From NCBI GenBank assembly GCA_016871715.1, contig VHCO01000003.1, positions 17,883 to 81,882 of the forward strand: a stretch of DNA of 64,000 bases. Direction: 5' to 3'. The notes below the pieces were generated by a model. The model saw only the letters and a program-made list of their open reading frames with translations. It was not told where the DNA came from and ran no database searches. Source of the DNA: Verrucomicrobiota bacterium. GTDB lineage: Bacteria; Verrucomicrobiota; Verrucomicrobiia; Limisphaerales; J093. Shown here one piece after another: positions 28,928-37,913 of the stretch. Position numbers and translations under genes: made by a program. Every line of letters starts with the position of its first letter. Position 1 is the stretch's first letter.

Positions 28928-30394
28928 CTATTCATAGCGGAGGGCCTGGATGGGGTTGAGGCGGGCAGCTTTGACGGCCGGGAACAGGCCGGCCAGGACG
29001 CCGACCAACACACTGAAGCCGAAGGCCACGCTCAGGGCCAAGACGGTGATGATGGGGGCATTTTCGGTCGGTGAGAAAGAGGAGATGAGGCGGACGAGGG
29101 CGACGGAGGTGAGCAAACCGGCGAGGCCGCCGAGCATGGCGATGAAGACGCTCTCGACCAAGATTTGGATGAAGATGTCGGCGGTGGCGGCGCCGACGGA
29201 TTTGCGGATGCCGATTTCGCGGACGCGTTCGGAGATGCTGGCGAGCATGATGTTCATGATCCCGATGCCCCCGACGAGGAGGCTGATGCCGGCGATCAGG
29301 CCGCCACTGCGTCGCGCATTGCGGATGAAGGCATTGATATTCTCCGCCCATTCTTCCTGGGTACGGAACGAGAAGTCCTCGATGCCGCGGTGCGTGGTCA
29401 TGAGCACATTACGGATTTGCTGGAGGGATTCGGCGAGGCGGTCGACACTGTGGATCTTGAGTTCGAGGGAGGAGAGGCGGGGGTCGCCGATGTTGCCCTC
29501 GCCACTGCTCGAGCCGCGGAAACCGGAGTAGGTGATACCGGAGCGGAATTTCATGTAGGCGGTGTTGAGCGGCATGTAGATGGTGGCGTTCTTGATCCAG
29601 AAGGCGAAGTTGCTCCCGCGGCGGCCTCGGCCCCGGTCGCGGGCTGGACCGGTGGCTGCGGGGGCGTTGGTGCTTTGGAGGGCGGCCTGTTGGCGAGCCA
29701 GTTCACGGGCCTTACGCTCCTGTTCGCTCTCGTAGTGTGGGAACATGCCGACGATGGTGAAAGGGAGCCCGTTGACGTAGAGGGTCTCGCCCAGGGGAAC
29801 GATCTCGCGGCCGACTTCCTCCGGGGAACCCCAGAGTTCGTTGCGGGTGCCGGTGCCGATCACGCAGACGCTGCGGGCCATTTCGTCGTCCAGTTCATTG
29901 AACATGCGGCCGTGGGCGATGACATGCTCGGTGAGTTCGAGGGCGACTGGCCAGACCCCGAGGCACATGAACGTACGGAAGTTTTTGCCGTTGGCGGAGG
30001 CGGTGGCGGGGATGCGGATCTCCGGGGAGATGCGCTTGACCAAGGGGGCGCTGGCCTGGAGGGCGTAGACGTCGTTGATGGTGATGCCGACGGCTTGCTC
30101 TTGCAGGTGGCGCTGTTCGACGGGCAGTTCCTGGGGTTCGACGCGCACCTTTTGCAGGCCGCCGACGGCGATGAGGGCCTCTTTGGCGCCGACCTCCATG
30201 CCTTTGACCAAGGCGGACATGGCGACGAGGCTCGAGACGCCCAGGATGATGCCGAGCATGGTCAGCAAGGAACGGAATTTGTGGGCCCAGGTCTCGCGGA
30301 GGCCGACGCCGACGGTCATCCAGAGGTCGATGCTACCGTGCGCGAGGGGCACGGTGGCGGCCGGGGCCTGGGCGGGCGTGGGGGCGGACCTCAT
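28928..30394 (-). CDS. MacB-like ABC transporter permease (proximal copy)
   Basis: 488 aa, same architecture as the downstream copy: MLGIILGVSSLVAMSAL near the N-terminus, a periplasmic domain and GGIGIMNIMLASISERVREIGIRKSVGAA before the last helices. The periplasmic domain carries a Gly/Arg-rich insert (ARDRGRGRRGSN, also present in shorter form in the paralogue). Its ATG overlaps the end of the ATPase gene by 4 bp, indicating translational coupling. The two permeases may form a heterodimer. Confidence 0.9.
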   Translation of the reverse strand: MRSAPTPAQAPAATVPLAHGSIDLWMTVGVGLRETWAHKFRSLLTMLGIILGVSSLVAMSALVKGMEVGAKEALIAVGGLQKVRVEPQELPVEQRHLQEQAVGITINDVYALQASAPLVKRISPEIRIPATASANGKNFRTFMCLGVWPVALELTEHVIAHGRMFNELDDEMARSVCVIGTGTRNELWGSPEEVGREIVPLGETLYVNGLPFTIVGMFPHYESEQERKARELARQQAALQSTNAPAATGPARDRGRGRRGSNFAFWIKNATIYMPLNTAYMKFRSGITYSGFRGSSSGEGNIGDPRLSSLELKIHSVDRLAESLQQIRNVLMTTHRGIEDFSFRTQEEWAENINAFIRNARRSGGLIAGISLLVGGIGIMNIMLASISERVREIGIRKSVGAATADIFIQILVESVFIAMLGGLAGLLTSVALVRLISSFSPTENAPIITVLALSVAFGFSVLVGVLAGLFPAVKAARLNPIQALRYE

Positions 30395-31119
30395 GGGGCG
30401 AGCACGGCCGGGGCGGGCGGTCGATCCAAGCCTGCCAGGGTCAGGTCCACTTTTTCTGCGATCTTGCCGTCGCGGATCTCGATGCGCCGGGGTGTGACAG
30501 CGGCGATCTCCGGGTCGTGGGTGACCAAGACGATGGTGCGGCCTTCTCGGCTGAGGCGTCGGAACAGGGCGAGGATGGCTTCACCGGTGTGGGAGTCGAG
30601 GTTACCGGTGGGTTCATCGGCGAAGATGATTCTGGGGTCGTTGACCAGGGCGCGAGCGATGGCGGCGCGCTGTTGTTGGCCGCCGGAGAGTTGGCTGGGT
30701 CGGTGTTTGGCGCGATTGGCAAGGTCGACCGCCTGCAAGGCGCCGAGGGCGCGTTGGTGGCGCTGTCGGGTGGCGATGCCGCTGTAGATCATGGGCAACT
30801 CGACGTTCTGGAGGACGCTGAGTTTGGGGAGCAGGTTAAAGAACTGAAAGACGAAGCCGATCTTGCGGTTGCGGATGGCCGCCAACTCGCGTGTGGATGC
30901 GTCCTGGATCATCCGGCCGTCGAGCTGGATGGTGCCGTGGGTGGGCGAATCCAGGCAGCCGAGGATGTGCATGAGGGTGGACTTGCCGCTGCCCGATGGG
31001 CCGATGATCGAGATGAATTCACCCTCGTGAATGTCCAGGCTGACGTCGTCGAGGGCGCGGATTTCCTCGCCGCCCAGGTGGTAGATCTTGCTGACGCTGC
31101 GTAGTTCAACCAGGGCCAT
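30391..31119 (-). CDS. MacB/LolD-type ABC transporter ATP-binding protein
   Basis: 242 aa. Walker A GPSGSGKST, Q-loop NRKIGFVFQFFNLLP, signature LSGGQQQRAAIARAL, Walker B IIFADEPTGNLD and the switch His in VTHD are all present. The sequence belongs to the MacB/LolD/FtsE group. It drives the two adjacent permeases. The C-terminus is slightly longer than typical (Pro/Ala-rich tail). Confidence 0.95.
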   Translation of the reverse strand: MALVELRSVSKIYHLGGEEIRALDDVSLDIHEGEFISIIGPSGSGKSTLMHILGCLDSPTHGTIQLDGRMIQDASTRELAAIRNRKIGFVFQFFNLLPKLSVLQNVELPMIYSGIATRQRHQRALGALQAVDLANRAKHRPSQLSGGQQQRAAIARALVNDPRIIFADEPTGNLDSHTGEAILALFRRLSREGRTIVLVTHDPEIAAVTPRRIEIRDGKIAEKVDLTLAGLDRPPAPAVLAP

Positions 31120-31229
31120 GGTTAGAGTGCGTGGAGTGGGAGGAGTCTAGGCCAAGCGGCTGCGGTCCGGGCCGACCGCAGGTCGTGACGTGATGCCGCA
31201 GCGGCGCACCGGTGGGGTTAGCGGTGCCC

Positions 31230-32546
31230 TCATTTGGCGTTGCCATTTCCATTGGTTCCCGCGCCTCCATTGCCGCCGGTAGGCCGCTGGGCGGCCGCTG
31301 CGGTTGCGGGCGCGGCTGCTGCGCTCGGCGGTGGGGCAGGCGTGGGCGTGGGGGCGGGCGGATTGGTCTGGGCGATCGAGGTTTCTTGGGGGCGCGCGCC
31401 TGGGCTGGCGGCTTCGGCCACCGGGGCGAGCGCGGCCAGGTTCTGGGGGATTCGGATGCGGTCTTCTTTGGGGAGTTCGAGCGAGACGATTTCATTTCCG
31501 ACCAGGCCCTGCTGGACTTCGGCGTAGAAGAAATCCGAGACGCCGATTTGGACGATGCGCTTCTCGAAGGTGTTACCCCGCTGGACGTAGACGAACCGTT
31601 CGAGGCGGTCCGTCTCGGGGTTTTTCTCGGTGAAGACGGCGGCCAGGGGCACGGCGCGCACGTTATGGGCGGAGGCGACGGGGATTTTGATATTGGCGGT
31701 CATGCCGGGGCGAACGCGGCGGTCGACGTTGGTGAGCAAGACGCGCGCGGCGAAGCCTTTAATGTTGTTGCGGATGGTGGCCTGGGGCGCGATACGTTCG
31801 ACCAGGCCCGTCACTTTGAGTCCGGTGACGGCCTCGACGGTGACCTCGACCTGTTGGCCGACGGTGAGGCGGGGGACATCGGCTTGGTTGACATGGGCGT
31901 TGATGACCATCGAGTTGAGGTCGGCGATGGTGAGCACCTCGGTCCCGCTGTTGAATCCGCCCGAGCCCGACACCGCCTGGCCCATCGAGATGGGCCGGGT
32001 GAGAATGGTGCAGTCGAAGGGCGCGCGCACCTCCGTCTTGGTCAACCGCTCTTCGAGGATGGCCAGTTCGCGCTGGGCACGGTCGAGGGAGTTTTTCGCC
32101 AGCTCGTAAACGGTTTTGGTGTTGTCGAACAGTTCCTGGGAAATCAAGTTCTCGTCGCGCAGTTGCAGGGCGCGTTCGTAGTCGCGCTGGGCCTTGGCCA
32201 ATTCGAGTTTGGCACGTTCGATGGCGGTTTGGCTCGAGGCGCGCTGTTGCTGCAATTCCTTATCGTCCAGCTTGAACAACAACGCGCCCTGCTGAACGGT
32301 GTCGCCGATGTCCACCGGCAACCGTTCGATCTTGCCGTTGATTTCGGGCCGGACGGAGACCTGTTCGGCGGGGGTGATTTCGCCGGCGGCATTGACGGCG
32401 AAGTTGATGTTGGTGACCACTACCGGTGCGGTGGTGGAGCGGGCTGGGCCGCCAGCCGCCTGCGCTTGGCTCCGCCACGTCTGCCATTGCCGGTAGCCGA
32501 GGTAACCGGCTGCCAGCACCAAGACCACGATGATCCACTTCTTCAT
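31230..32546 (-). CDS. Periplasmic adaptor (HlyD/MacA-type membrane fusion protein)
   Basis: I chose ATG 32546 (438 aa, MKKWIIVVLVLAAGYLGY), a signal-anchor start; the frame extends to 33062 only through non-coding sequence. The order is lipoyl half-motif (VNAAGEITPAEQVSVRPEINGKI...), a coiled-coil hairpin (about 100-175, ERAKLELAKAQRDYERAL), the second lipoyl half (TEVRAPFDCTIL), a beta-barrel domain and a C-terminal Pro/Ala/Gly/Asn-rich tail of about 75 residues that is likely disordered. It lies 110 bp upstream of the ABC ATPase gene, so the four genes form a MacAB-like system; the outer-membrane factor is not here. Confidence 0.9.
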   Translation of the reverse strand: MKKWIIVVLVLAAGYLGYRQWQTWRSQAQAAGGPARSTTAPVVVTNINFAVNAAGEITPAEQVSVRPEINGKIERLPVDIGDTVQQGALLFKLDDKELQQQRASSQTAIERAKLELAKAQRDYERALQLRDENLISQELFDNTKTVYELAKNSLDRAQRELAILEERLTKTEVRAPFDCTILTRPISMGQAVSGSGGFNSGTEVLTIADLNSMVINAHVNQADVPRLTVGQQVEVTVEAVTGLKVTGLVERIAPQATIRNNIKGFAARVLLTNVDRRVRPGMTANIKIPVASAHNVRAVPLAAVFTEKNPETDRLERFVYVQRGNTFEKRIVQIGVSDFFYAEVQQGLVGNEIVSLELPKEDRIRIPQNLAALAPVAEAASPGARPQETSIAQTNPPAPTPTPAPPPSAAAAPATAAAAQRPTGGNGGAGTNGNGNAK

Positions 32547-32585
32547 AGCTACAATCCCGCAAACGTAGATGCCCGTCAGCCACGG

Positions 32586-32621
32586 CGCAATCCTTACCGA
32601 CATCCTTACGAACATCCTTAC
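32586..32621. repeat. Three tandem 12-bp repeats upstream of the adaptor gene
   Basis: Three 12-mers ending in ATCCTTAC lie in tandem (32586-32597, 32598-32609, 32610-32621), about 40-75 bp upstream of the adaptor start codon. They may be a regulator-binding array for the export operon or simple slippage. Confidence 0.5.
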
Positions 32622-32805
32622 GGACCTTCGGTCGCGCCCGCTGGACATGAGGCACGACCGGGGCGGGGCAGGGGGGGCGGTATTGGCGGGGCTTGAAATG
32701 GCAGGGTTAGCCCGGTAAAACTCGGGGCGCACGTGGTTCACGAAAGCTGCATGATCATGAAAACGCAACGTTGGGAAGCTGTTCCGCGTCGTCTCGGTTA
32801 CCTGG

Positions 32806-33846
32806 GTGCTGAGCGTGGCGGGCGGGTGGTCGGGCGGGGCGGCGGCGCTGCCGGATCCGGCGGTGGTGAAGGCCCAGTTCATCTCAGATCGTCCGCCGGT
32901 GCCCTCGAGCCACGCCTCGACGATCTGCGAGACGCCCGCGGGTTTGTTGGCGGCCTGGTTTGGGGGCACGCACGAGGGCGCTGTGGATGTCGGCATCTGG
33001 CTGTCGCGCAACGCGGGTGGCCGGTGGTCGGAACCGGAGGAGGTCGCCAACGGCTTCGACACGGCGCGGCAACGCCGGTTCCCGTGCTGGAACCCGGTCC
33101 TTTTTCAGCGCCAGAATGGCGATCTATTGTTGTTCTACAAGGTGGGCCCCAGCCCGGCGACTTGGTGGGGGATGATGCGGGTGTCCAAAGACCATGGCCA
33201 GAGCTGGACGGATTTGCGGCGCTTGCCCGACGGCATCGTGGGGCCGGTGCGCAGCAAGCCGATCGAGCGGTGGGACGGGAGCCTACTTTGCGGCTCCAGC
33301 TCGGAGGACAAGGGTTGGCGGGTCCACATGGAAACCACGGACGACCCGATGAAATGGTGGAGCAGTTCGGGTCCGCTGAACGCGGCGTTTACGGTGGGGG
33401 CGATTCAACCCACGGTTTTGGCGCATGGGCTCTACAAGTTCCAAATCCTGTGCCGCACCAAGCAGGGTCGCATCTACAGTTCGTGGTCGACCAACAACGC
33501 GGCGTCGTGGGGCGAGCTTAAACGGACCGCGCTACCGAACCCGAACAGCGCGATCGACGCGGTGCGGTTGCAGGGCGGCCACATGTTGTTGGTGTACAAC
33601 CACTCGAGTGTCGACCGCAGCCGGCTCAACGTGGCGGTCTCGTTGGACGGGCAGATTTGGATGGCCGCGATGGAGCTGGAGAACGAGCCCGGCAGCGAGT
33701 TTTCCTACCCGGCCGTCATCCAGGCCAAGGACAATCTGGTGCACGTGACCTACACCTGGAAACGCCAACGCATTAAGCACGTCGTGATCGACCCGGCCAA
33801 GGTGATGCTGCGCGAGATACCCGAGGGGCGCTGGCCGGCACCCTAG
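32806..33846 (+). CDS. Sialidase-fold (BNR-repeat) exo-hydrolase-like protein
   Basis: 346 aa from GTG 32806. Asp-box-like repeats are visible (SRNAGGRWSEPEEV, SKDHGQSWTDLRRL, STNNAASWGELKR), as is the N-terminal HASTICETPAGLLAAWFGGTHEG typical of the sialidase-superfamily proteins common in Planctomycetes/Verrucomicrobia. The start is uncertain: a good leader MKTQRWE begins at ATG 32757 in another frame, while the in-frame upstream sequence FRVVSVTWVLSVAGGWSGGAAAL looks like the rest of a signal peptide without any start codon. A 1-nt frameshift near 32775-32785 would join them. It is likely secreted and its substrate is unknown. Confidence 0.7.
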   Translation: MLSVAGGWSGGAAALPDPAVVKAQFISDRPPVPSSHASTICETPAGLLAAWFGGTHEGAVDVGIWLSRNAGGRWSEPEEVANGFDTARQRRFPCWNPVLFQRQNGDLLLFYKVGPSPATWWGMMRVSKDHGQSWTDLRRLPDGIVGPVRSKPIERWDGSLLCGSSSEDKGWRVHMETTDDPMKWWSSSGPLNAAFTVGAIQPTVLAHGLYKFQILCRTKQGRIYSSWSTNNAASWGELKRTALPNPNSAIDAVRLQGGHMLLVYNHSSVDRSRLNVAVSLDGQIWMAAMELENEPGSEFSYPAVIQAKDNLVHVTYTWKRQRIKHVVIDPAKVMLREIPEGRWPAP

Positions 33847-33863
33847 GCGGCGGCTACAGCCAA

Positions 33864-35468
33864 CTACTGCGGGCGGGCGAGACAGACGCTGATGGCGCAC
33901 AAGACCAGGAAGAGCAGCAGTAGCGAGTAGATTTGGAAGGGGAAATCGAAGCGGGCGTGGAAGAGGCACCCGGCCAGGGCGAGCCAGATCATCGTCGCCA
34001 GGTCCCAGCGGCAGGCGATCCCGTCGCGCCACCACCAGCGTGCGAAGGCGTGGGCGAGCATCAGCACGATGAGAGCGAAGCCGAGCCAGCCGAAGGTGAT
34101 GACGGTCTGGAGCCAGTCGTCGTGGGCATAGGCGGCCCAATCTTCACGGGGGCTGGCGCGATAGAGTTGGTACATGGTGCCGAAGGTGCCGGGGCCGGTG
34201 CCGAAGAGGGGATGGTCGACGGCCATCTTGCGCGCGTTCTGGTAGATCTCGACGCGGTCGCCGAGGTCGTCCATGAAGGCGTTACCGAGGCCGCCTTGGA
34301 TTTGGCTCCAGCCGAGGTAAGCCACGAGCAAGATCGCCAGAACAAAGGGCGCGGCCATGGCCGCCCGGGTGCCGGAGGTGGCGCTCCAGTTGGCCGCCAG
34401 CAACACCGCCAACGCCCCCACCGCCAGCCCGATCGCAATGACCACTCCACCGCTGCTCGCCGAGATGATGGGACAGGCGATCTGCACCAACACACACGGC
34501 AGGAGCACCAGGTGCGGGTTGTTCCCCAGGCGGGCCGGGCCGGTTCGCACGGTGCGACTGGCGTGGAAGAGCGTCCACCAAAAGGCCAGACTCACCGGCC
34601 ACAGCAGGTTGAAATACTGGGCGCCATTGCCCCGGTAGGTGAACGGGCCGAAATGGAAGTCGGCACCGCCGAACCGCGGCAGCAACACCCACAGGAGTCG
34701 GTCGGTGCCGTCGAGGCGCTGCAGAATGGCGACTGCGCCGAGCAGTGTCCCGTTGAGGCAAAGCACCCACAACAGGCGCGACAACCGCTCCGGCAGACCG
34801 GTGGGCGCGCGCGGCGCGACTTCGGGAAAGACGGCCTCCTCCTCGCCGCTCTCGCGCGGGGTCTTGCCCAGCAGCCAATCGCGCGTGGCCCAGAACACGC
34901 AAGCCAAGGCGAGGTATTGCCAGCAAGCGAACCAGGTTGCGCCGCCAGCGTAGCTGTGGGGCAGCCAGGGGAGATAGCGTTCGTTGAATCGGGGCACTGG
35001 CTCGCCAAACCAGGCGCGGGCATTGGCCGCGCTCAGGAAGCCGTAGCCCAAGACCAGCACCGTCAGCAGCGCTAACGACCGAGTCAGCCAGCGAGCGCAC
35101 TTGGTATGGGGGCGGAAGAGGGCCGGTTGGCCGGGTTGGGCCACCTCCTCGCCCCAGCGCGGTGGGCAGTAACCGGTCCGGACGCGCAGCCAGCGCTTGC
35201 ACAGCCAGAGGCAACCGAGGGCGTAGCCGATGGTGTTCAGGGTCCAGATGGCCCATTCCTGCGTCGTACCGAACGCCCAGGGGGACAAGACCACCGCCGC
35301 CCCCAGGAGCAGACCTGTCGCCCGATCGCAGAATCGATACGAGCTCGGTGTGGTGGGTGGCGCCGGATCGCCTGGGTCGTGGCCGGGACCGTCCGGTGAG
35401 GCCCGCGGCACTTGGGGCTCGCTGGGCAGGGCCGCACTTGATCCGCCGCGGGAATCCATCGGCCCCAT
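33864..35468 (-). CDS. O-antigen ligase/polymerase-like membrane protein (Wzy_C family)
   Basis: 534 aa (ATG 35459 also possible). A 45-residue Pro/Ser-rich cytoplasmic tail is followed by about 11 membrane helices. The large periplasmic loop carries NARKMAVDHPLFGTGPGTFG and AHDDWLQTVITFGWLGF, the Wzy_C hallmark with the DHPLFGTGPG segment and H-D near the following helix. Such proteins polymerise or ligate glycans on the periplasmic face. It is the last gene of a five-gene minus-strand run, 29 bp after the transglutaminase gene. Confidence 0.85.
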   Translation of the reverse strand: MGPMDSRGGSSAALPSEPQVPRASPDGPGHDPGDPAPPTTPSSYRFCDRATGLLLGAAVVLSPWAFGTTQEWAIWTLNTIGYALGCLWLCKRWLRVRTGYCPPRWGEEVAQPGQPALFRPHTKCARWLTRSLALLTVLVLGYGFLSAANARAWFGEPVPRFNERYLPWLPHSYAGGATWFACWQYLALACVFWATRDWLLGKTPRESGEEEAVFPEVAPRAPTGLPERLSRLLWVLCLNGTLLGAVAILQRLDGTDRLLWVLLPRFGGADFHFGPFTYRGNGAQYFNLLWPVSLAFWWTLFHASRTVRTGPARLGNNPHLVLLPCVLVQIACPIISASSGGVVIAIGLAVGALAVLLAANWSATSGTRAAMAAPFVLAILLVAYLGWSQIQGGLGNAFMDDLGDRVEIYQNARKMAVDHPLFGTGPGTFGTMYQLYRASPREDWAAYAHDDWLQTVITFGWLGFALIVLMLAHAFARWWWRDGIACRWDLATMIWLALAGCLFHARFDFPFQIYSLLLLFLVLCAISVCLARPQ

Positions 35469-35497
35469 TCAAGCCAAGGCCCCTGCCGCTCACAAGC

Positions 35498-36961
35498 CTA
35501 AAACCCGAGCTCGCGCCATTCGAGTTGGTAGGTGAACTGGTCGAAGTACACATTGCGGCCGTTGACCTCGAGTTCGCCTCGCTGGAAGTCCACCGGGTCC
35601 GACCGGAGGCTGGTCTTGGCTGGGCTGAGGAGTTGGTTGTGATCGGCGTTTGCGGCCAGGCGATACGCCGAGAGGCCGCCGAAGTAGAAGTCGCGCAGTT
35701 CGATTCGCTCGGCAGCGGTGAGGTTGCCGCCGTACTGCCGGGCGAAAATGCCTTGGTACGGATCGACCGGCACCCAGCCGTAGGGCGCGAGGAAGATCTC
35801 GCACCAGTCGTGGATGGTCTGGGCTCCCGGGAAGAGGCTCCAGCCCGACTGCCAGCGCGCCGGGATGCCGCTCAACCGGCACAGGGTGATGAAGAGGAAG
35901 GCTGCCTGACCACAGTCGCCATACCGCTGTTGCAGGCAATAGGCACCCAGATCCGGCACCGTCGAGTACTCGCGAGCGTAGCTGTATTGGATGTGGTCGG
36001 CGATCCAGTCGTAATAGCGTTTGGCCAGGCGGGCCGGGTTGGCTTCCCCGGCCCCGAGTTCGCGCGCCAGGCGCCGCATGGGCTCGGCGAACTGCACGTG
36101 CGGCGCTTCCGTCAAGTAGGGCTGGAGAGCGGCGTCGCCGGCGTCCCCAGCACGAACCCGCACCGGGTCGACTTCGATCCATACTCCGTACGCGGTATAG
36201 GCGTATTGGATGCGGAAGCGCGTGGGGGCGGCCTGGGCGGCCGGTTGCTCGAGGTAGGCCGAGCGAATTGGACTCGATCGATGCCCAAGCTGCGCCCCGG
36301 CCGGCTCGCTGGTCACCCACTCGAAATCGGTCTGATAGGGGTATTCGCGCGGAATCGGAATCCAGGCGCGGATCCGTTCGCCTGCGGTGGCGGCGCCTTC
36401 GTGGACGCCGATGGTCATCGTCACCGCCAGTCGGCGGGGGAGCACGTAGGGGTGAGCCTGGGCACGAGCAGCAGCGCGGATGGCGCGCGCGTCCGCCAAG
36501 TAAGCCGCCGGCAACGCGTCGGTCCGGGGTGGATTCACGCGCCGCGCCTCAAGTTCTGGGTGGCGGAAGAACAGGTTGCTGACGCTGGGACCGATGAACC
36601 TGTGCACCCCATCGATGGTGCGGCCGTCGAACCAACCTTGGGCCAGCCACCGCTCGAATTCCTCCTCCGCCAGGTCGCGGACGGACTGCCGGAGCGCGTC
36701 CCACAACGCCGCTCGGGTGAGCCGGTAGTCCTTCCGAATGCGAATCAGCCGCTCGTGCTCGAAGGCGAGGCGCGCGCGCTCGGGGTCGGTCAACGATGCG
36801 TCCGAGAGCGCGGCGGCGAGGAGGGCCTCGGCTTGGGCGAAGAGTCCCTGGTCGGCGAGGGCCGCGACTCGGTGCAGCGTGGCGGTGGGCGCCACGGGGT
36901 TTGCGGCGAGCATGGGGGCGGCGGTCATGACGATCAAGCAGAGCAAGAACGATGCATTCAT
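35498..36961 (-). CDS. Exported transglutaminase-like protein
   Basis: I chose ATG 36961 (487 aa), starting the signal peptide MNASFLLCLIVMTAAPMLAA. Residues about 30-110 are helical; about 175-270 form a beta domain; the transglutaminase core follows with YGDCGQAAFLFITLCRLSGIPARW (Cys350), TIHDWCEIFLAPYGWVPVD (His384, Asp400). The triad is complete. In bacteria these act as periplasmic peptidases or cross-linking enzymes; the substrate is unknown. It lies 10 bp after the PAP2-type gene, so it is surely co-transcribed with the putative sphingolipid genes. Confidence 0.85.
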   Translation of the reverse strand: MNASFLLCLIVMTAAPMLAANPVAPTATLHRVAALADQGLFAQAEALLAAALSDASLTDPERARLAFEHERLIRIRKDYRLTRAALWDALRQSVRDLAEEEFERWLAQGWFDGRTIDGVHRFIGPSVSNLFFRHPELEARRVNPPRTDALPAAYLADARAIRAAARAQAHPYVLPRRLAVTMTIGVHEGAATAGERIRAWIPIPREYPYQTDFEWVTSEPAGAQLGHRSSPIRSAYLEQPAAQAAPTRFRIQYAYTAYGVWIEVDPVRVRAGDAGDAALQPYLTEAPHVQFAEPMRRLARELGAGEANPARLAKRYYDWIADHIQYSYAREYSTVPDLGAYCLQQRYGDCGQAAFLFITLCRLSGIPARWQSGWSLFPGAQTIHDWCEIFLAPYGWVPVDPYQGIFARQYGGNLTAAERIELRDFYFGGLSAYRLAANADHNQLLSPAKTSLRSDPVDFQRGELEVNGRNVYFDQFTYQLEWRELGF

Positions 36962-36971
36962 GATGGGAACC

Positions 36972-37904
36972 CTACGGGTGCGGACCGGGGCCGGCGTGCT
37001 CGTGGAAGCGCCGGTAGAGCCGATGCCCGAGGGGCACGAGGAGGGCCGCGGTGAAGGCGCCGGCAATGACGTCGATGACGTAATGATACCGGCAGTAGAC
37101 CGTCGACGCGCACAACAGCAATGCGACTGCCAGATGGAGCCAGCGAATGGGCCGTAGGTACAGGAAAGAAAACCAGACGGTGCACAAGGCCACCGCGACG
37201 TGGCTGCTGGGGAAGGCGGCCCCCGGTGCCTCGAAGTTGCGGTAGATCCACGCCATGAGTTGGAAGAACGGCCCGACCTTGATGGCGTCCGGGTAGGTCG
37301 GGTTGCCAGCGTACGCCTGGATTTCGACGGGGAGATCGAAGCCATCGATCTCGCGGAAGAACGCTCGGGGTCCCATCACCGGCAGGAGGATATAGGCCAA
37401 GTAGCAGAGGTAGAAGACAAACGACACAATCGAGACGAAGTGGAAGAAGTGCGGGCGATTCCGGATCAGCAGCGCCAGCCCCACACCCGCCACCATCACG
37501 TAGTAGGAGAAATAGGAGGCATAGAAAAGCTCGCTCACTGCCAAGTACGGCAGCGCGTCCATGAACTCCAGGCAAGGTTGGGCGCCGAAGAGCCGCTCCT
37601 CCGCCCAGATGAAGTGCGCGTCCAGGTAGTCCGGCACAAACATCCGGTTCAACGCGCCGGTCTCCCGGTAGAAACCCGTGTAGAGCAGCACCGGATAGAA
37701 GTGGCGCAGGAAACCCAGCACCCCCGCCTGGCGCCAGCGCGCGTGCCCGACAACGAGGCCATGCACCAGCAGCAGACAAGCGCCGTGCGCCGCCAGCAGC
37801 CAACCCCAGTAGGGCACTGTCGAGTTGTGGAATCCCAGGATCAACAACCCCACCACCACCACGTATCCCTGGGTTGCATAATCGATGAAGATGTAGTGCT
37901 TCAT
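36972..37904 (-). CDS. PAP2/AUR1-like membrane phosphotransferase, candidate ceramide head-group transferase
   Basis: 310 aa with about six to seven membrane helices. The catalytic part shows NPTYPDAIKVG, AAFPSSHVAVAL (His235) and ASTVYCRYHYVIDVIAG (Arg272, His274, Asp278). The compact Y-x-x-HHY-x-x-D-like third motif is that of the AUR1/inositol phosphorylceramide synthase branch (PAP2_3) rather than the SRxxxxxHxxxD of plain PAP2 phosphatases. Together with the SPT-like and CerR-like genes just upstream (9 bp from the latter), it may attach a phospho-head group such as phosphoinositol to ceramide. A lipid phosphatase role is the main alternative. Confidence 0.7.
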   Translation of the reverse strand: MKHYIFIDYATQGYVVVVGLLILGFHNSTVPYWGWLLAAHGACLLLVHGLVVGHARWRQAGVLGFLRHFYPVLLYTGFYRETGALNRMFVPDYLDAHFIWAEERLFGAQPCLEFMDALPYLAVSELFYASYFSYYVMVAGVGLALLIRNRPHFFHFVSIVSFVFYLCYLAYILLPVMGPRAFFREIDGFDLPVEIQAYAGNPTYPDAIKVGPFFQLMAWIYRNFEAPGAAFPSSHVAVALCTVWFSFLYLRPIRWLHLAVALLLCASTVYCRYHYVIDVIAGAFTAALLVPLGHRLYRRFHEHAGPGPHP

Positions 37905-37913
37905 GTAGGTGCG

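Noticed and set aside
29165..30787. Plus-strand frame of about 540 codons over the ABC transporter genes
   Set aside because: Asp/Gly/Val-rich antisense reading of the permease and ATPase genes.
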